Assembly (NCBI RefSeq): GCF_946479605.1
Contig: NZ_CAMLGT010000043.1
Span: 1-18,397 of the forward strand
Length of the DNA: 18,397 nt
Reading direction: 5' to 3'
Origin: an uncultured Lacibacter sp.
GTDB lineage: Bacteria > Bacteroidota > Bacteroidia > Chitinophagales > Chitinophagaceae
Below, in pieces: positions 7,289 to 14,698 of this stretch. The translations under genes were made by a program, and so were the position numbers. Each line of letters begins with the position of its first letter. Positions within the stretch are counted from its first letter, which is position 1. A model generated the notes under the pieces. The model searched no databases and was not told the origin of the DNA. It saw nothing but the letters and a program-made list of their open reading frames with translations.

Positions 7289-8008
7289 ATGCCTGTTAAT
7301 TTTGCCTGGGACTCCGTACAGACAGATTCCTTTGTTGCCATCACTTACACTGCATTAGGTTTTGCTGTTTACTGGTTTATAGCAACAGATCAAAAACTTC
7401 AGACCCGTTTTTACAATCATCAAAATGCTGATGCGGCACAGATCAACTATGCCGTATTTCAGAAATTAACCGGCGTCCTGTTTCTTGGAATTATACCTGC
7501 TATTTATTTTTTTGCAGTAAAACAATATTCATTCGCTGATCTTGGATTGCAATGGGGCAACTACAAAACATCTCTTATTTATATTTTAGTAATGGGGGTG
7601 CTTATCGTTACCCTCAACTATTTTGCGTCGAACAAACCCGATCGTCTTGCATTTTATCCGCAAATGCGTTTGAAAGAATGGACAATAAAAAGGGTGCTTA
7701 TCAACAGCTTTTCATGGGCAGCGTACTTGTTGGCATACGAATTTTTATTTCGTGGTGTATTGTTGTTTAGCTGTATGGAAGCATTTGGCTTTTGGCCTGC
7801 TGTAGCAATAAACATTGCGCTATACAGCACCACACATATCCCAAAGGGGTCAGGAGAAACCATTGGGGCAATTCCATATGGTTTGTTGCTTTGCTATGTA
7901 AGCGTTTTAACCGGCAGTATTGCAGTTGCATTTTTTACACACCTCATTATGGCATTGTCAAATGAGTTTTTCTCTGTACACCATAACCCTGAAATGAAAT
8001 TTGTATGA
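7289..8008 (+). CDS. CPBP-family (CAAX protease/Rce1-like) membrane protein with altered motif 1
   Basis: 239 residues from ATG 7289 with about six membrane segments. CPBP proteins are glutamate-type intramembrane proteases or related membrane proteins. Motif 1, normally EExxxR, reads Y150-E151-F-L-F-R155, so the first Glu is Tyr. Motif 2 is Y179-S-T-T-H183 followed by IPKGSGETIGAIPYG. Motif 3 His is H218 in FFTHLIMALSNE. Both His and the second Glu/Arg pair are kept. The first Glu of motif 1 is the one assigned to catalysis in the archaeal Rce1 structure, so peptidase activity is uncertain. Its stop codon overlaps the start of the dehydrogenase gene (ATGA), a sign of translational coupling. 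Function unknown; family call good. Confidence 0.75.
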   Translation: MPVNFAWDSVQTDSFVAITYTALGFAVYWFIATDQKLQTRFYNHQNADAAQINYAVFQKLTGVLFLGIIPAIYFFAVKQYSFADLGLQWGNYKTSLIYILVMGVLIVTLNYFASNKPDRLAFYPQMRLKEWTIKRVLINSFSWAAYLLAYEFLFRGVLLFSCMEAFGFWPAVAINIALYSTTHIPKGSGETIGAIPYGLLLCYVSVLTGSIAVAFFTHLIMALSNEFFSVHHNPEMKFV

Positions 8009-8820
8009 GTGATTTGTTTGACGGTAAAGTAATCATCATCACCGGCTCATCAATGGGCATTGGTAAAGCCCTTGCAAAAAACACAGGTTATCGCAAAGCA
8101 AAAATTGTTTTAAATGCAAGATCGGCTGAAAAACTGGCGGCTACTGAGCGGGAATTAAAACAATTTGGTTTTGATGTGTGCAGTTTTACAGGCGATGTTA
8201 CAAAAGAAGAAGACTGTAACAAATTAATTGATTTTACGATTAAACAACATGGCCGTATTGATATATTAGTAAACAATGCCGGAGCTTCCATGCGTGGAAT
8301 GATTGAAACTGTTTCCCCATCTGTGATGACGTACATCTACCAGGTAAACAGCATTGCTCCTCTTATGCTTACCAAAATAGCATTACCACATCTTAAAAAA
8401 ACAAAAGGCAGTGTCGTTTTTATTTCAAGCCTCGCCGGATTGAGAGGCCTGCCGTTTATTTCAATTTACTGTTCAGCAAAAATGGCGCTCACCGCTATTG
8501 CACAGGCATTGCGGGTTGAACATGCGGCAGATAATGTTCATGTGGGAATTGTGTACGTAGGTATAACAAAAATTGAAGCTGATAAAACTGCTATTGGAGC
8601 TAATGGCGAATTAGTTCCTTTGGAAGAACGAACAGGTATGTTCAAAGCCACACCTGAAACTGTTGCAGACAGGATCGTACAAAATATCCGCAGGCGTAAA
8701 AAACAAACGGTCATCGGCATACCGGGAAAACTTTTCTTTTTTTTATCACGTTACTTCCCAGGAATTATAGAACTGATGGTAAAGCGTTCGTATAAAAAAA
8801 TGAGCAAGCTTTATAAATAG
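8005..8820 (+). CDS. Short-chain dehydrogenase/reductase (classical SDR)
   Basis: 271 residues from ATG 8005, overlapping the CPBP stop by ATGA. Classical SDR marks are all present: cofactor loop TGSSMGIG (13-20), Asp64 in TGDV for the adenine ring, NNAG (90-93), active-site Ser142 in FISSLAG, and Tyr155-xxx-Lys159 in YCSAK. Arg39 in LNARS after strand 2 suggests NADP(H) rather than NAD(H). The tail is basic, with a hydrophobic stretch GKLFFFLSRYFPGIIELMVKR (241-261) that may touch the membrane, as in lipid or fatty-acyl reductases of the DHRS7/17-beta-HSD type. Substrate unknown. The coupling to a membrane protein gene suggests a shared lipid-related role, which is inference. Confidence 0.88.
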   Translation: MSDLFDGKVIIITGSSMGIGKALAKNTGYRKAKIVLNARSAEKLAATERELKQFGFDVCSFTGDVTKEEDCNKLIDFTIKQHGRIDILVNNAGASMRGMIETVSPSVMTYIYQVNSIAPLMLTKIALPHLKKTKGSVVFISSLAGLRGLPFISIYCSAKMALTAIAQALRVEHAADNVHVGIVYVGITKIEADKTAIGANGELVPLEERTGMFKATPETVADRIVQNIRRRKKQTVIGIPGKLFFFLSRYFPGIIELMVKRSYKKMSKLYK

Positions 8821-9800
8821 CCATTCAGCTCAAACCAATATTTTAATTCCTTTGCCGCATCGCCAATAGGTGTTTGTGGAAGATTTAATTCACTTATTGC
8901 CTTTTGCGGACTAAAGTATTGTTCATCGCAGGAGATACATGCAAGAGGGTAAGATATGCCCGGCTGCGTTCCTGCTATACTTGAAAAAAACGGCGTCAGT
9001 TTACCAATCATTTTCATAGCCATTCTTGGGATAACTGTAGTGGGATAATGCTTTTGTCCTACCGCATCTGCAATTTGCCTGACAGCATCTTTATAAGAAA
9101 GATTTTGCCCGCCAAGGATATAGCACTCTCCTATTCTTCCTTTTTCAAGCGCATTGCAAACACCCACTGCAACATCTTTTACAGCAACCCAGTTTTTCCC
9201 TCCGGCGGGTAACGCAGGAATTTTATTTTTAATTACCGCCAGCACCAATGCACCTGAGCTTGGTTTGGCATCGTAAGGGCCAATCATAAACGTTGGACAA
9301 ACAACCACGGCAGGTAAGCCTCTTTCATTTACCGCATTGATCACAAGTTCCTGTCCTTTTTTCTTTGAGATGATATAATCAAGATCATAAGTGATGCATC
9401 GTTCGGACCATGTTTCATTACCAGGCTCATGCATGTTGCCAAACCCAAATGCACTGGCACTTCCTACATGCACCAATTTGCTGATCTTGTTTTTAATAAC
9501 AGCGTCAACAACATTCTTTGTGCCTTCAACATTTACATGATAATAGCGCTTATGCTTTGTTGGCCACACATCCGTTAAAGCAGCAACATGAATAAAATAA
9601 TCAGCGCCTTTGGAAAGTTGTAACAATTCATGGCTGTTTGTTACATCGCCATAAACAATGTTAATGGGAAGATTTGTCAGTGTTGCCGGATGTCTGCCTG
9701 GTTGCACCATCGCAGTTACCTTGTAATTTCTGCTTAATAGTTCACGCACAAGATTACTGCCAAGTAGCCCATCAGATCCGGTGAGAAAGACCTTGAGCAT
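8811..9800 (-). CDS. NAD(P)-dependent epimerase/dehydratase (extended SDR)
   Basis: 329 residues from ATG 9800. The Rossmann loop is TGSDGLLG (7-14). Asp52 in YGDVTN contacts the adenine. HVAAL (71-75) and the catalytic Tyr142-xxx-Lys146 (YIISK) with Ser114/Ser116 follow. PTFMIGP (169-175) is the usual strand-helix signature of dihydroflavonol-reductase or 3-beta-HSD-like extended SDRs, which act on sugars, sterols, polyketides or other ketones. The substrate is not predictable. The gene ends inside the SDR gene on the opposite strand (10-bp tail-to-tail overlap). It lies downstream of ftsZ on the same strand but has a terminator and its own promoter match in between, so it is probably a separate unit. 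Confidence 0.88.
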   Translation of the reverse strand: MLKVFLTGSDGLLGSNLVRELLSRNYKVTAMVQPGRHPATLTNLPINIVYGDVTNSHELLQLSKGADYFIHVAALTDVWPTKHKRYYHVNVEGTKNVVDAVIKNKISKLVHVGSASAFGFGNMHEPGNETWSERCITYDLDYIISKKKGQELVINAVNERGLPAVVVCPTFMIGPYDAKPSSGALVLAVIKNKIPALPAGGKNWVAVKDVAVGVCNALEKGRIGECYILGGQNLSYKDAVRQIADAVGQKHYPTTVIPRMAMKMIGKLTPFFSSIAGTQPGISYPLACISCDEQYFSPQKAISELNLPQTPIGDAAKELKYWFELNGYL

Positions 9801-9827
9801 AATTATAGGTTTTACAAAGTGGGTACT

Positions 9828-9858
9828 CTAACCTAATAAAAATATTTGTAAAAACAAA
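9828..9858 (-). promoter_or_regulatory. Putative promoter of the epimerase gene
   Basis: On the - strand TTTG (plus 9855-9858) is followed after exactly 19 bp by TAGGTTAG (plus 9828-9835), 7 of 8 positions of TAnnTTTG. Predicted start is near 9822, about 22 bases before ATG 9800. The -33 element lies in the T-rich tail of the ftsZ terminator. Confidence 0.45.
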
Positions 9859-9859
9859 T

Positions 9860-9882
9860 GAGCCCCTCAAAAAGAGGGGCTC
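9860..9882 (-). terminator. Intrinsic terminator at the end of the ftsW-ftsZ cluster
   Basis: A 9-bp perfect stem, GAGCCCCTC / GAGGGGCTC, with a 5-base loop; on the - strand it is followed by ATTTGTTTTTA. It lies about 88 bp after the ftsZ stop. A smaller palindrome, CTATGTT-AA-AACATAG (9945-9960), sits 9 bp after the stop and may add 3' end protection. Confidence 0.8.
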
Positions 9883-9969
9883 TACACAACTAATAAAACT
9901 AAGACTCAAAGGTTCACCTTACAACTATAAAAACAAACATTTCCCTATGTTAAAACATAGAGCAAGTCA

Positions 9970-11850
9970 TTAATCCGGTTTTTTCCCATCAAGAAATGTA
10001 TTGATGGTATTGATTTGTGCCTGGTTATTTTCATCGCTCTGAACGGTATAATTGCTGTAGAAATTTTCTGCAGGCGAAATAGTATTATACAATTCTAAAT
10101 TACGGCGGAGATATGCCGGCACATTTTCAAACTCATTGTTCGGATCATTGCCATGAATGTTAAACGAGAGGTTTCTCAACTTCTGTAAACGATCAGCAGC
10201 TTTTTTCCGTTGCTCTTCTGCCTCATCCGTTACCGGAGGCTCTTCCGAAAAAGCAAGATGAACATTTTGATCGGCCCGAGGCTCTTTCTCCGCCGTTGGT
10301 TGTTCTTTTTTCTCCACCAGCTGCATATCGAACGATTCTTCTTCGTCCTTAATAATATTCAACTGTACTGGAGCTGCAACCGGTTTTTCTTCGGCCTTTA
10401 TTTCCGGAATGGATTCTTCTTCTTTTTCTACATAAATGATCGATGGTTTTTTCAGGAAACCGCTGTTTGAAGGTTGCTTTGTTTCAACAACCTGTTGCTG
10501 CATTACCGGTTCTGTTTGAACAACAGGTGCCGGTTGTACAGGCGCTTCCATCTTTACTTCCTGTTGTACTGTTTGCACAGGGGGTACAACAGGTTCTAAT
10601 ACAAACTCGATCTTTTCTGTTTCAACAACAGGCGCAACTTTTTCTTCCACCCTTGCAACAGGTATTTCTGTTGACAATACCGGCTGCAGATTCATCTGCT
10701 CTGCTACCGGAGCTGCAACATTTTCAACAGGAGCCGGAGCAGACGCTGGAGCTGGCTTCGGCTCTTCCGTAAAAAGAGCGGGCTGTGTATATGCTTTTTT
10801 CTCTGGCTCTGCCAAGGTCATCACGATCTTTTCAACCTTTGGTTTTACTTCTTCAACAACAGCAGGCTTTTTATCAAAAGGATTCTTTGCTTCAAAACCT
10901 GTTGCAATGAGTGTAATACCAATTTTATCGCCCAATGTATTATCATAACCCAAACCAAGAATTACATCTGTGTTTTCGCCGGCTTGTGATAATAAATGGT
11001 TTTGAATGATCTCTACTTCATCCATTGTAAACTCGTGCTCGTTCTCTGCACTGTTGATGTTGATGAGTATCCATTTTGCACCACGGATATCATTATCGTT
11101 CAGCAATGGTGAGTTGAGTGCTTCTTCAATTGCACGTTGTGCACGGTTATCGCCATTAGCACTTGCATTGCCAAGGATAGCCACACCACCGTTTTTCATT
11201 ACTGTACAAACGTCGGCAAAGTCAACGTTGATCTGGCCGGTACTGTTAATTACATCAGTAATACATTTTGCTGCAGTTGCCAATACATTATCTGCTTTTG
11301 AAAATGCTTCTTTCATTTTCAGGTTACCAAACTGGTGACGCAGTTTATCGTTACTGATCACAAGCAATGTATCAACATACTCTTTCAAACGGCCGATACC
11401 ATCTTCCGCCTGCTGAATACGTTTTTTCCCTTCGTATCCAAACGGAGTGGTAACAATACCCACTGTGAGGATACCAAGATCTTTACAGATCTTAGCAATG
11501 ATGGGAGCACCACCTGTACCTGTACCACCACCCATACCGGCAGTAATAAACGCCATCTTGGTGTTTACTTCCAGCATTGCTTTCAATTCTTCTAAACTTT
11601 CTTCGGTTGCCTGGCGGCCAATTTCAGGATTGGCTCCGGCACCAAGGCCCTGTGTTAAATGCGGACCCAACTGCACTTTATTGGGCACATTGCTGGTAGC
11701 AATAGCCTGTGCATCTGTATTACAAATAATAAAATTTACTCCTTCTATAATCTGAGCATGCATGTGATTCACTGCATTGCTACCACCGCCACCAACACCA
11801 ATTACTTTGATGATGGATGACTTTTCCTTTGGCAGATCAAAATGTATCAT
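9970..11850 (-). CDS. ftsZ: Cell division protein FtsZ with long acidic linker
   Basis: FtsZ is the tubulin-like GTPase that forms the cytokinetic ring. I place the start at ATG 11850 (626 residues, MIHFDLPKEK); a longer frame from a TTG at 11910 would run into repeat-like spacer. The GTPase domain covers about residues 12-325: GGGGSNAVNHM (20-30), the tubulin signature GGGTGTG (107-113), and the T7 loop NVDFADV (208-214), which gives the catalytic Asp to the next subunit. A disordered linker of about 230 residues rich in Pro, Val, Glu and Gln follows, then a Lys/Arg helix (548-560) and VPAYLRRNL (577-585), the equivalent of the C-terminal conserved peptide that binds FtsA. About 40 more residues follow. 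Total length is far above the roughly 380 of E. coli. It is last in the cluster. Confidence 0.97.
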   Translation of the reverse strand: MIHFDLPKEKSSIIKVIGVGGGGSNAVNHMHAQIIEGVNFIICNTDAQAIATSNVPNKVQLGPHLTQGLGAGANPEIGRQATEESLEELKAMLEVNTKMAFITAGMGGGTGTGGAPIIAKICKDLGILTVGIVTTPFGYEGKKRIQQAEDGIGRLKEYVDTLLVISNDKLRHQFGNLKMKEAFSKADNVLATAAKCITDVINSTGQINVDFADVCTVMKNGGVAILGNASANGDNRAQRAIEEALNSPLLNDNDIRGAKWILININSAENEHEFTMDEVEIIQNHLLSQAGENTDVILGLGYDNTLGDKIGITLIATGFEAKNPFDKKPAVVEEVKPKVEKIVMTLAEPEKKAYTQPALFTEEPKPAPASAPAPVENVAAPVAEQMNLQPVLSTEIPVARVEEKVAPVVETEKIEFVLEPVVPPVQTVQQEVKMEAPVQPAPVVQTEPVMQQQVVETKQPSNSGFLKKPSIIYVEKEEESIPEIKAEEKPVAAPVQLNIIKDEEESFDMQLVEKKEQPTAEKEPRADQNVHLAFSEEPPVTDEAEEQRKKAADRLQKLRNLSFNIHGNDPNNEFENVPAYLRRNLELYNTISPAENFYSNYTVQSDENNQAQINTINTFLDGKKPD

Positions 11851-11885
11851 AACTTTCCGGGTTTGCTGGGTTAGTAAGTTTTTTA

Positions 11886-11958
11886 TAATCAGCCGATAGC
11901 CGGTAGTCAAAAGTCATTAGTAATACTATCTACTAAAAACTATCGGCTAAAGACTTTC
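11886..11958. repeat. Repeat-like inverted sequence in the ftsA-ftsZ spacer
   Basis: AGCCGATAG (11891-11899) recurs inverted as CTATCGGCT (11940-11948), with partial copies between and beside them (CCGGTAGTC, ATACTATCTACTAA, GGCTAAAGACTTTC). The arms could close a hairpin about 58 bases across. Composition and wording differ from the flanking genes, and the pattern resembles dispersed intergenic repeats rather than coding sequence. It occupies most of the 109-bp spacer. Confidence 0.5.
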
Positions 11959-11959
11959 T

Positions 11960-13360
11960 TTAAAGTTTCCTGTCTTCTTCTTCGTTAAACAAATCGATCA
12001 ATCCGTCTTTAATGCTGTCCATAAATCCTTTCAGGCTCTTGCGTTTTTTAACACGAACAACATGTGTATCGGTTTGCTCATTGTACTCCTGTACTACTTC
12101 TGCAACAGGTTCTTCTTTTATTTCAATGCCCTTCAGCTTATTCTGCGTATTCTCAAATACATTATAGCCTTTCAGGATCAAACCAATACAGGTTGAGTAC
12201 ATTGGTTTCGCCAGTTCATCAATATGGCCGGGTGCTAAATGCTCGTTGGGAAAACCAATACGTGCATTCAATCCTGTAACATATTCTGTTAACTGAATAA
12301 GATGTTTCAATTGCGAACCACCACCGGTTAACACAATACCACCATTGAGCATACGGTTATCTAAACCAACCTGCTTTAAATGATAGGTCACAAAATCCAT
12401 AATCTCGCTCATACGTGCCTGTATGATGTGTGCAAGATTCTTTACACTGATTTCCTTCGGCTGCATACCACGAATACCAGGGATGGTGATGAATGCATTT
12501 GTTTTTGCTTCATCGGCCAATGCACTGCCAAACTGCACTTTCATTTGTTCAGCTTGTGTACGCAATACACCCAATCCCATTTTAATATCGTTGGTAATGT
12601 TTTCACCACCGAACGGAATGACTGCTGTGTGTTTCAAAATACCTTCATAAAACACAGCAAGATCTGTTGTACCACCACCAATATCAACAATCGCAACACC
12701 AGCTTCAAGATCGTGTTCGCACATAACAGCTGCTGCTGAAGCAAGTGGCTGCAATACGAGATCTCTTACTTTCAGATTGCTCTTCTCCACACTACGGTTA
12801 ATATTGCGGATGGCATTCTTATCGCCGGTGATGATGTGGAAGTTTGCTCCAACTTTCACGCCACTATACCCAATCGGGTTAGGAATATTCTGAAAGTTAT
12901 CCACGGTAAACTCCTGTGGTATCACATCAATGATCTGATCGCCTGCAGGAATATAGGTTTTGTATTGATCGCCGATGAGCTGATCAATTTCACGCTGCGA
13001 AATTTCTTCTTCGTTGTGCTGACGAACAATATCGCCACGTGTTTGCAATGATTTAATGTGATGGCCGGCAATACCTACATATACTTCGTTGATCTCAAGG
13101 TTCGGATTGCTTGCATAGCAGTTTTGTAAAGCCTGTTCAATGGCTTTAATGGTTTGATCGATATTCAACACCATGCCGTGTTGCACACCGCTGGAGTTTG
13201 CACGACCAAAGCCAAGAATTTCCAGTTTTCCAAATTCATTCTTACGTCCGGCAATGGCAGCGATCTTGGTGGTACCAATATCCAAGCCCACAATAATGGG
13301 GTTGTTATTGACAGCCTGTCCGTTCATTGCTGTTCCGTTTGTGGGTGATTCCGTTGTCAT
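11960..13360 (-). CDS. ftsA: Cell division protein FtsA
   Basis: FtsA is the actin-like ATPase that ties FtsZ filaments to the inner membrane. 466 residues from ATG 13360; a second ATG at residue 12 could also serve. The nucleotide site shows phosphate-1 GLDIGTTKIA (25-34), phosphate-2 VDIGGGTTDLAV (225-236) and the adenosine motif LTGGGSQLKHL (344-354). The SHS2/1C interaction domain lies at about 90-180. The N-terminus has an unusual polar extension of about 20 residues before the first strand. The last 25 residues, after a variable acidic stretch, form an amphipathic helix (LKGFMDSIKDGLIDLFNE, 443-460), the usual membrane-targeting sequence. It is separated by 109 bp from ftsZ and by 163 bp from ftsQ. 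Confidence 0.97.
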   Translation of the reverse strand: MTTESPTNGTAMNGQAVNNNPIIVGLDIGTTKIAAIAGRKNEFGKLEILGFGRANSSGVQHGMVLNIDQTIKAIEQALQNCYASNPNLEINEVYVGIAGHHIKSLQTRGDIVRQHNEEEISQREIDQLIGDQYKTYIPAGDQIIDVIPQEFTVDNFQNIPNPIGYSGVKVGANFHIITGDKNAIRNINRSVEKSNLKVRDLVLQPLASAAAVMCEHDLEAGVAIVDIGGGTTDLAVFYEGILKHTAVIPFGGENITNDIKMGLGVLRTQAEQMKVQFGSALADEAKTNAFITIPGIRGMQPKEISVKNLAHIIQARMSEIMDFVTYHLKQVGLDNRMLNGGIVLTGGGSQLKHLIQLTEYVTGLNARIGFPNEHLAPGHIDELAKPMYSTCIGLILKGYNVFENTQNKLKGIEIKEEPVAEVVQEYNEQTDTHVVRVKKRKSLKGFMDSIKDGLIDLFNEEEDRKL

Positions 13361-13523
13361 AGTTGTATGTTGTTTTTTAGTTGTGTGAAACGTTTGTTTT
13401 TTATGGTTATCAACTGTTGTGTTTTTTTCGTCTTCGTTTTGTCACTCACTTCAATCATTCTTTTTCTGTTACATGCTGCCGCCTCCTTCAAAAGAGATCT
13501 ACACCCTCATCATTCATTACTCA
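13361..13523. other. ftsQ-ftsA spacer with stop-rich repeat and a start-stop site
   Basis: On the - strand, directly at the ftsQ stop, is a tandem tract GAGTAATGAGTAATGA (plus about 13510-13530), which carries stops in several frames. Further on is GGAGG (plus 13482-13486), 7 bp before ATG immediately followed by TAA (plus 13469-13474). The remainder, up to the ftsA start, is A-rich on the - strand. I see no credible gene and no TAnnTTTG match here. Confidence 0.45.
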
Positions 13524-14693
13524 TTACTCATCTCTTTTCTTCATCACTGCTTTAGGTTGTTTTTTCACAGGTTGGCTTTTGGCTTCATTCAGAACATTGT
13601 CTTCTTCTGTTTTTGGTTTTTGGACATTTGATTTTGGTACTGGCACATTGGATTTTCCCTGGGTAGGGAGTTGGTTTTTCAAAGCATTGCGATTTTCGCT
13701 TTGTTCTGGTTTCACAGTAGCGGACTTTAAAACGGGCTCTGTAGGCGTTGGTTCACTCTTATAGGCCCCAGAGGTAAGCAAACTGTTTGTATTCCCTTTT
13801 ACATTCGTTTGTTGTGTTGCAGCAATTGTATCAACCGGCAAATAACTGCTGTCGATGCTGCTGTTTACCTTATAATTATTTTGTTCAATTACAAAACTTG
13901 CAAACAAGCTTGCACTATCCCTTCGCACCGCTACCAGTTGTTTATCAAACCTCACATCCAACATGCTATAATAATTCCAGCCGGTTTTGTTCATGATCTT
14001 CGTGTAGAATAACAAAAGGCGGTTGAACTTTTGCTCCATTTGCTGCGCATCACCAAACTGAATGATATGGTTACCAAGTTTTGGCACCAGTTCAAACTCA
14101 TAATTACTGATGTTCACCTGGTCAACCTGAGCCATCCAGAAATCATGTTTCAGAATAAAATGCCCAAGCTCCTTTACTTGTTGCTGCAGCACGCTGTCCT
14201 TCTTCTTTCCTGCTGTTGTTTCATTGGGGAAAGAAGTGAATACCGGCACACGTGCTACCTGGTCGTTGGTAATAGGTAATTGTTCACCCATATCATCAAT
14301 ATAAAACGACTGGCCATTTGCCATAAACACTCTTGCTACAGGTTCACGCTCGGTAATGTCAACACGCAGCACATTATTATTATCAAAGAACAATTCTGCA
14401 TTACGGATCCAAAGGTTTCTTTCCAGCAGTTCTTCCAGTTGCTGCAGATCGAATGTTTGTACAGGTGCACCTTTCAGCAGATCAGGTCTTCCTCCGGAAA
14501 TAGTGCGGAGTATCTGGTTCTTGCTCACATAGCCTGCACCTTCTACACCTTTGATCTTTACAATAACATCTTTACAGCGTTTACCGTTTTGATTACGGGA
14601 AGCCGCAATGAGCAACACAATTGTACCTGTAGCCACCACTGACCACACAATCGTGAATAAAAATTTCTTCCATGAAAATTTCTTATTGCTCAT
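13524..14693 (-). CDS. ftsQ: Cell division protein FtsQ with long C-terminal tail
   Basis: 389 residues from ATG 14693, 5 bp after the murC stop. FtsQ is a bitopic inner-membrane protein that links early and late divisome parts through FtsB/FtsL. Order seen: a basic cytoplasmic start (MSNKKFSWKK), a membrane helix at about 11-31 (FLFTIVWSVVATGTIVLLI), a POTRA-like domain at about 43-115 with the WIRNAEL and VDITEREPVARV strands, and a beta domain to about 275 (including YYSMLDVRFDKQLVAVRR). Residues 278-389 are a low-complexity Lys/Pro/Thr/Ser/Gln tail not found in E. coli FtsQ (276 residues). Sequence identity of the family is low, so the call rests on topology, POTRA signature and position between murC and ftsA. 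Confidence 0.93.
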   Translation of the reverse strand: MSNKKFSWKKFLFTIVWSVVATGTIVLLIAASRNQNGKRCKDVIVKIKGVEGAGYVSKNQILRTISGGRPDLLKGAPVQTFDLQQLEELLERNLWIRNAELFFDNNNVLRVDITEREPVARVFMANGQSFYIDDMGEQLPITNDQVARVPVFTSFPNETTAGKKKDSVLQQQVKELGHFILKHDFWMAQVDQVNISNYEFELVPKLGNHIIQFGDAQQMEQKFNRLLLFYTKIMNKTGWNYYSMLDVRFDKQLVAVRRDSASLFASFVIEQNNYKVNSSIDSSYLPVDTIAATQQTNVKGNTNSLLTSGAYKSEPTPTEPVLKSATVKPEQSENRNALKNQLPTQGKSNVPVPKSNVQKPKTEEDNVLNEAKSQPVKKQPKAVMKKRDE

Positions 14694-14698
14694 TATTC

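Noticed and set aside
10210..10772. + strand open frames opposite the FtsZ linker
   Set aside because: They arise from the biased Pro/Val/Glu/Gln codon content of the linker on the other strand.
11851..11910. Longer FtsZ starting at TTG 11910
   Set aside because: The extra 20 residues come from repeat-like spacer, and the ATG at 11850 gives the expected FtsZ N-terminus.
13381..13764. 127-codon + strand open frame across the ftsQ tail and spacer
   Set aside because: It is Phe/Ser/Leu-rich and antisense to the low-complexity ftsQ tail, with no start context or family resemblance.
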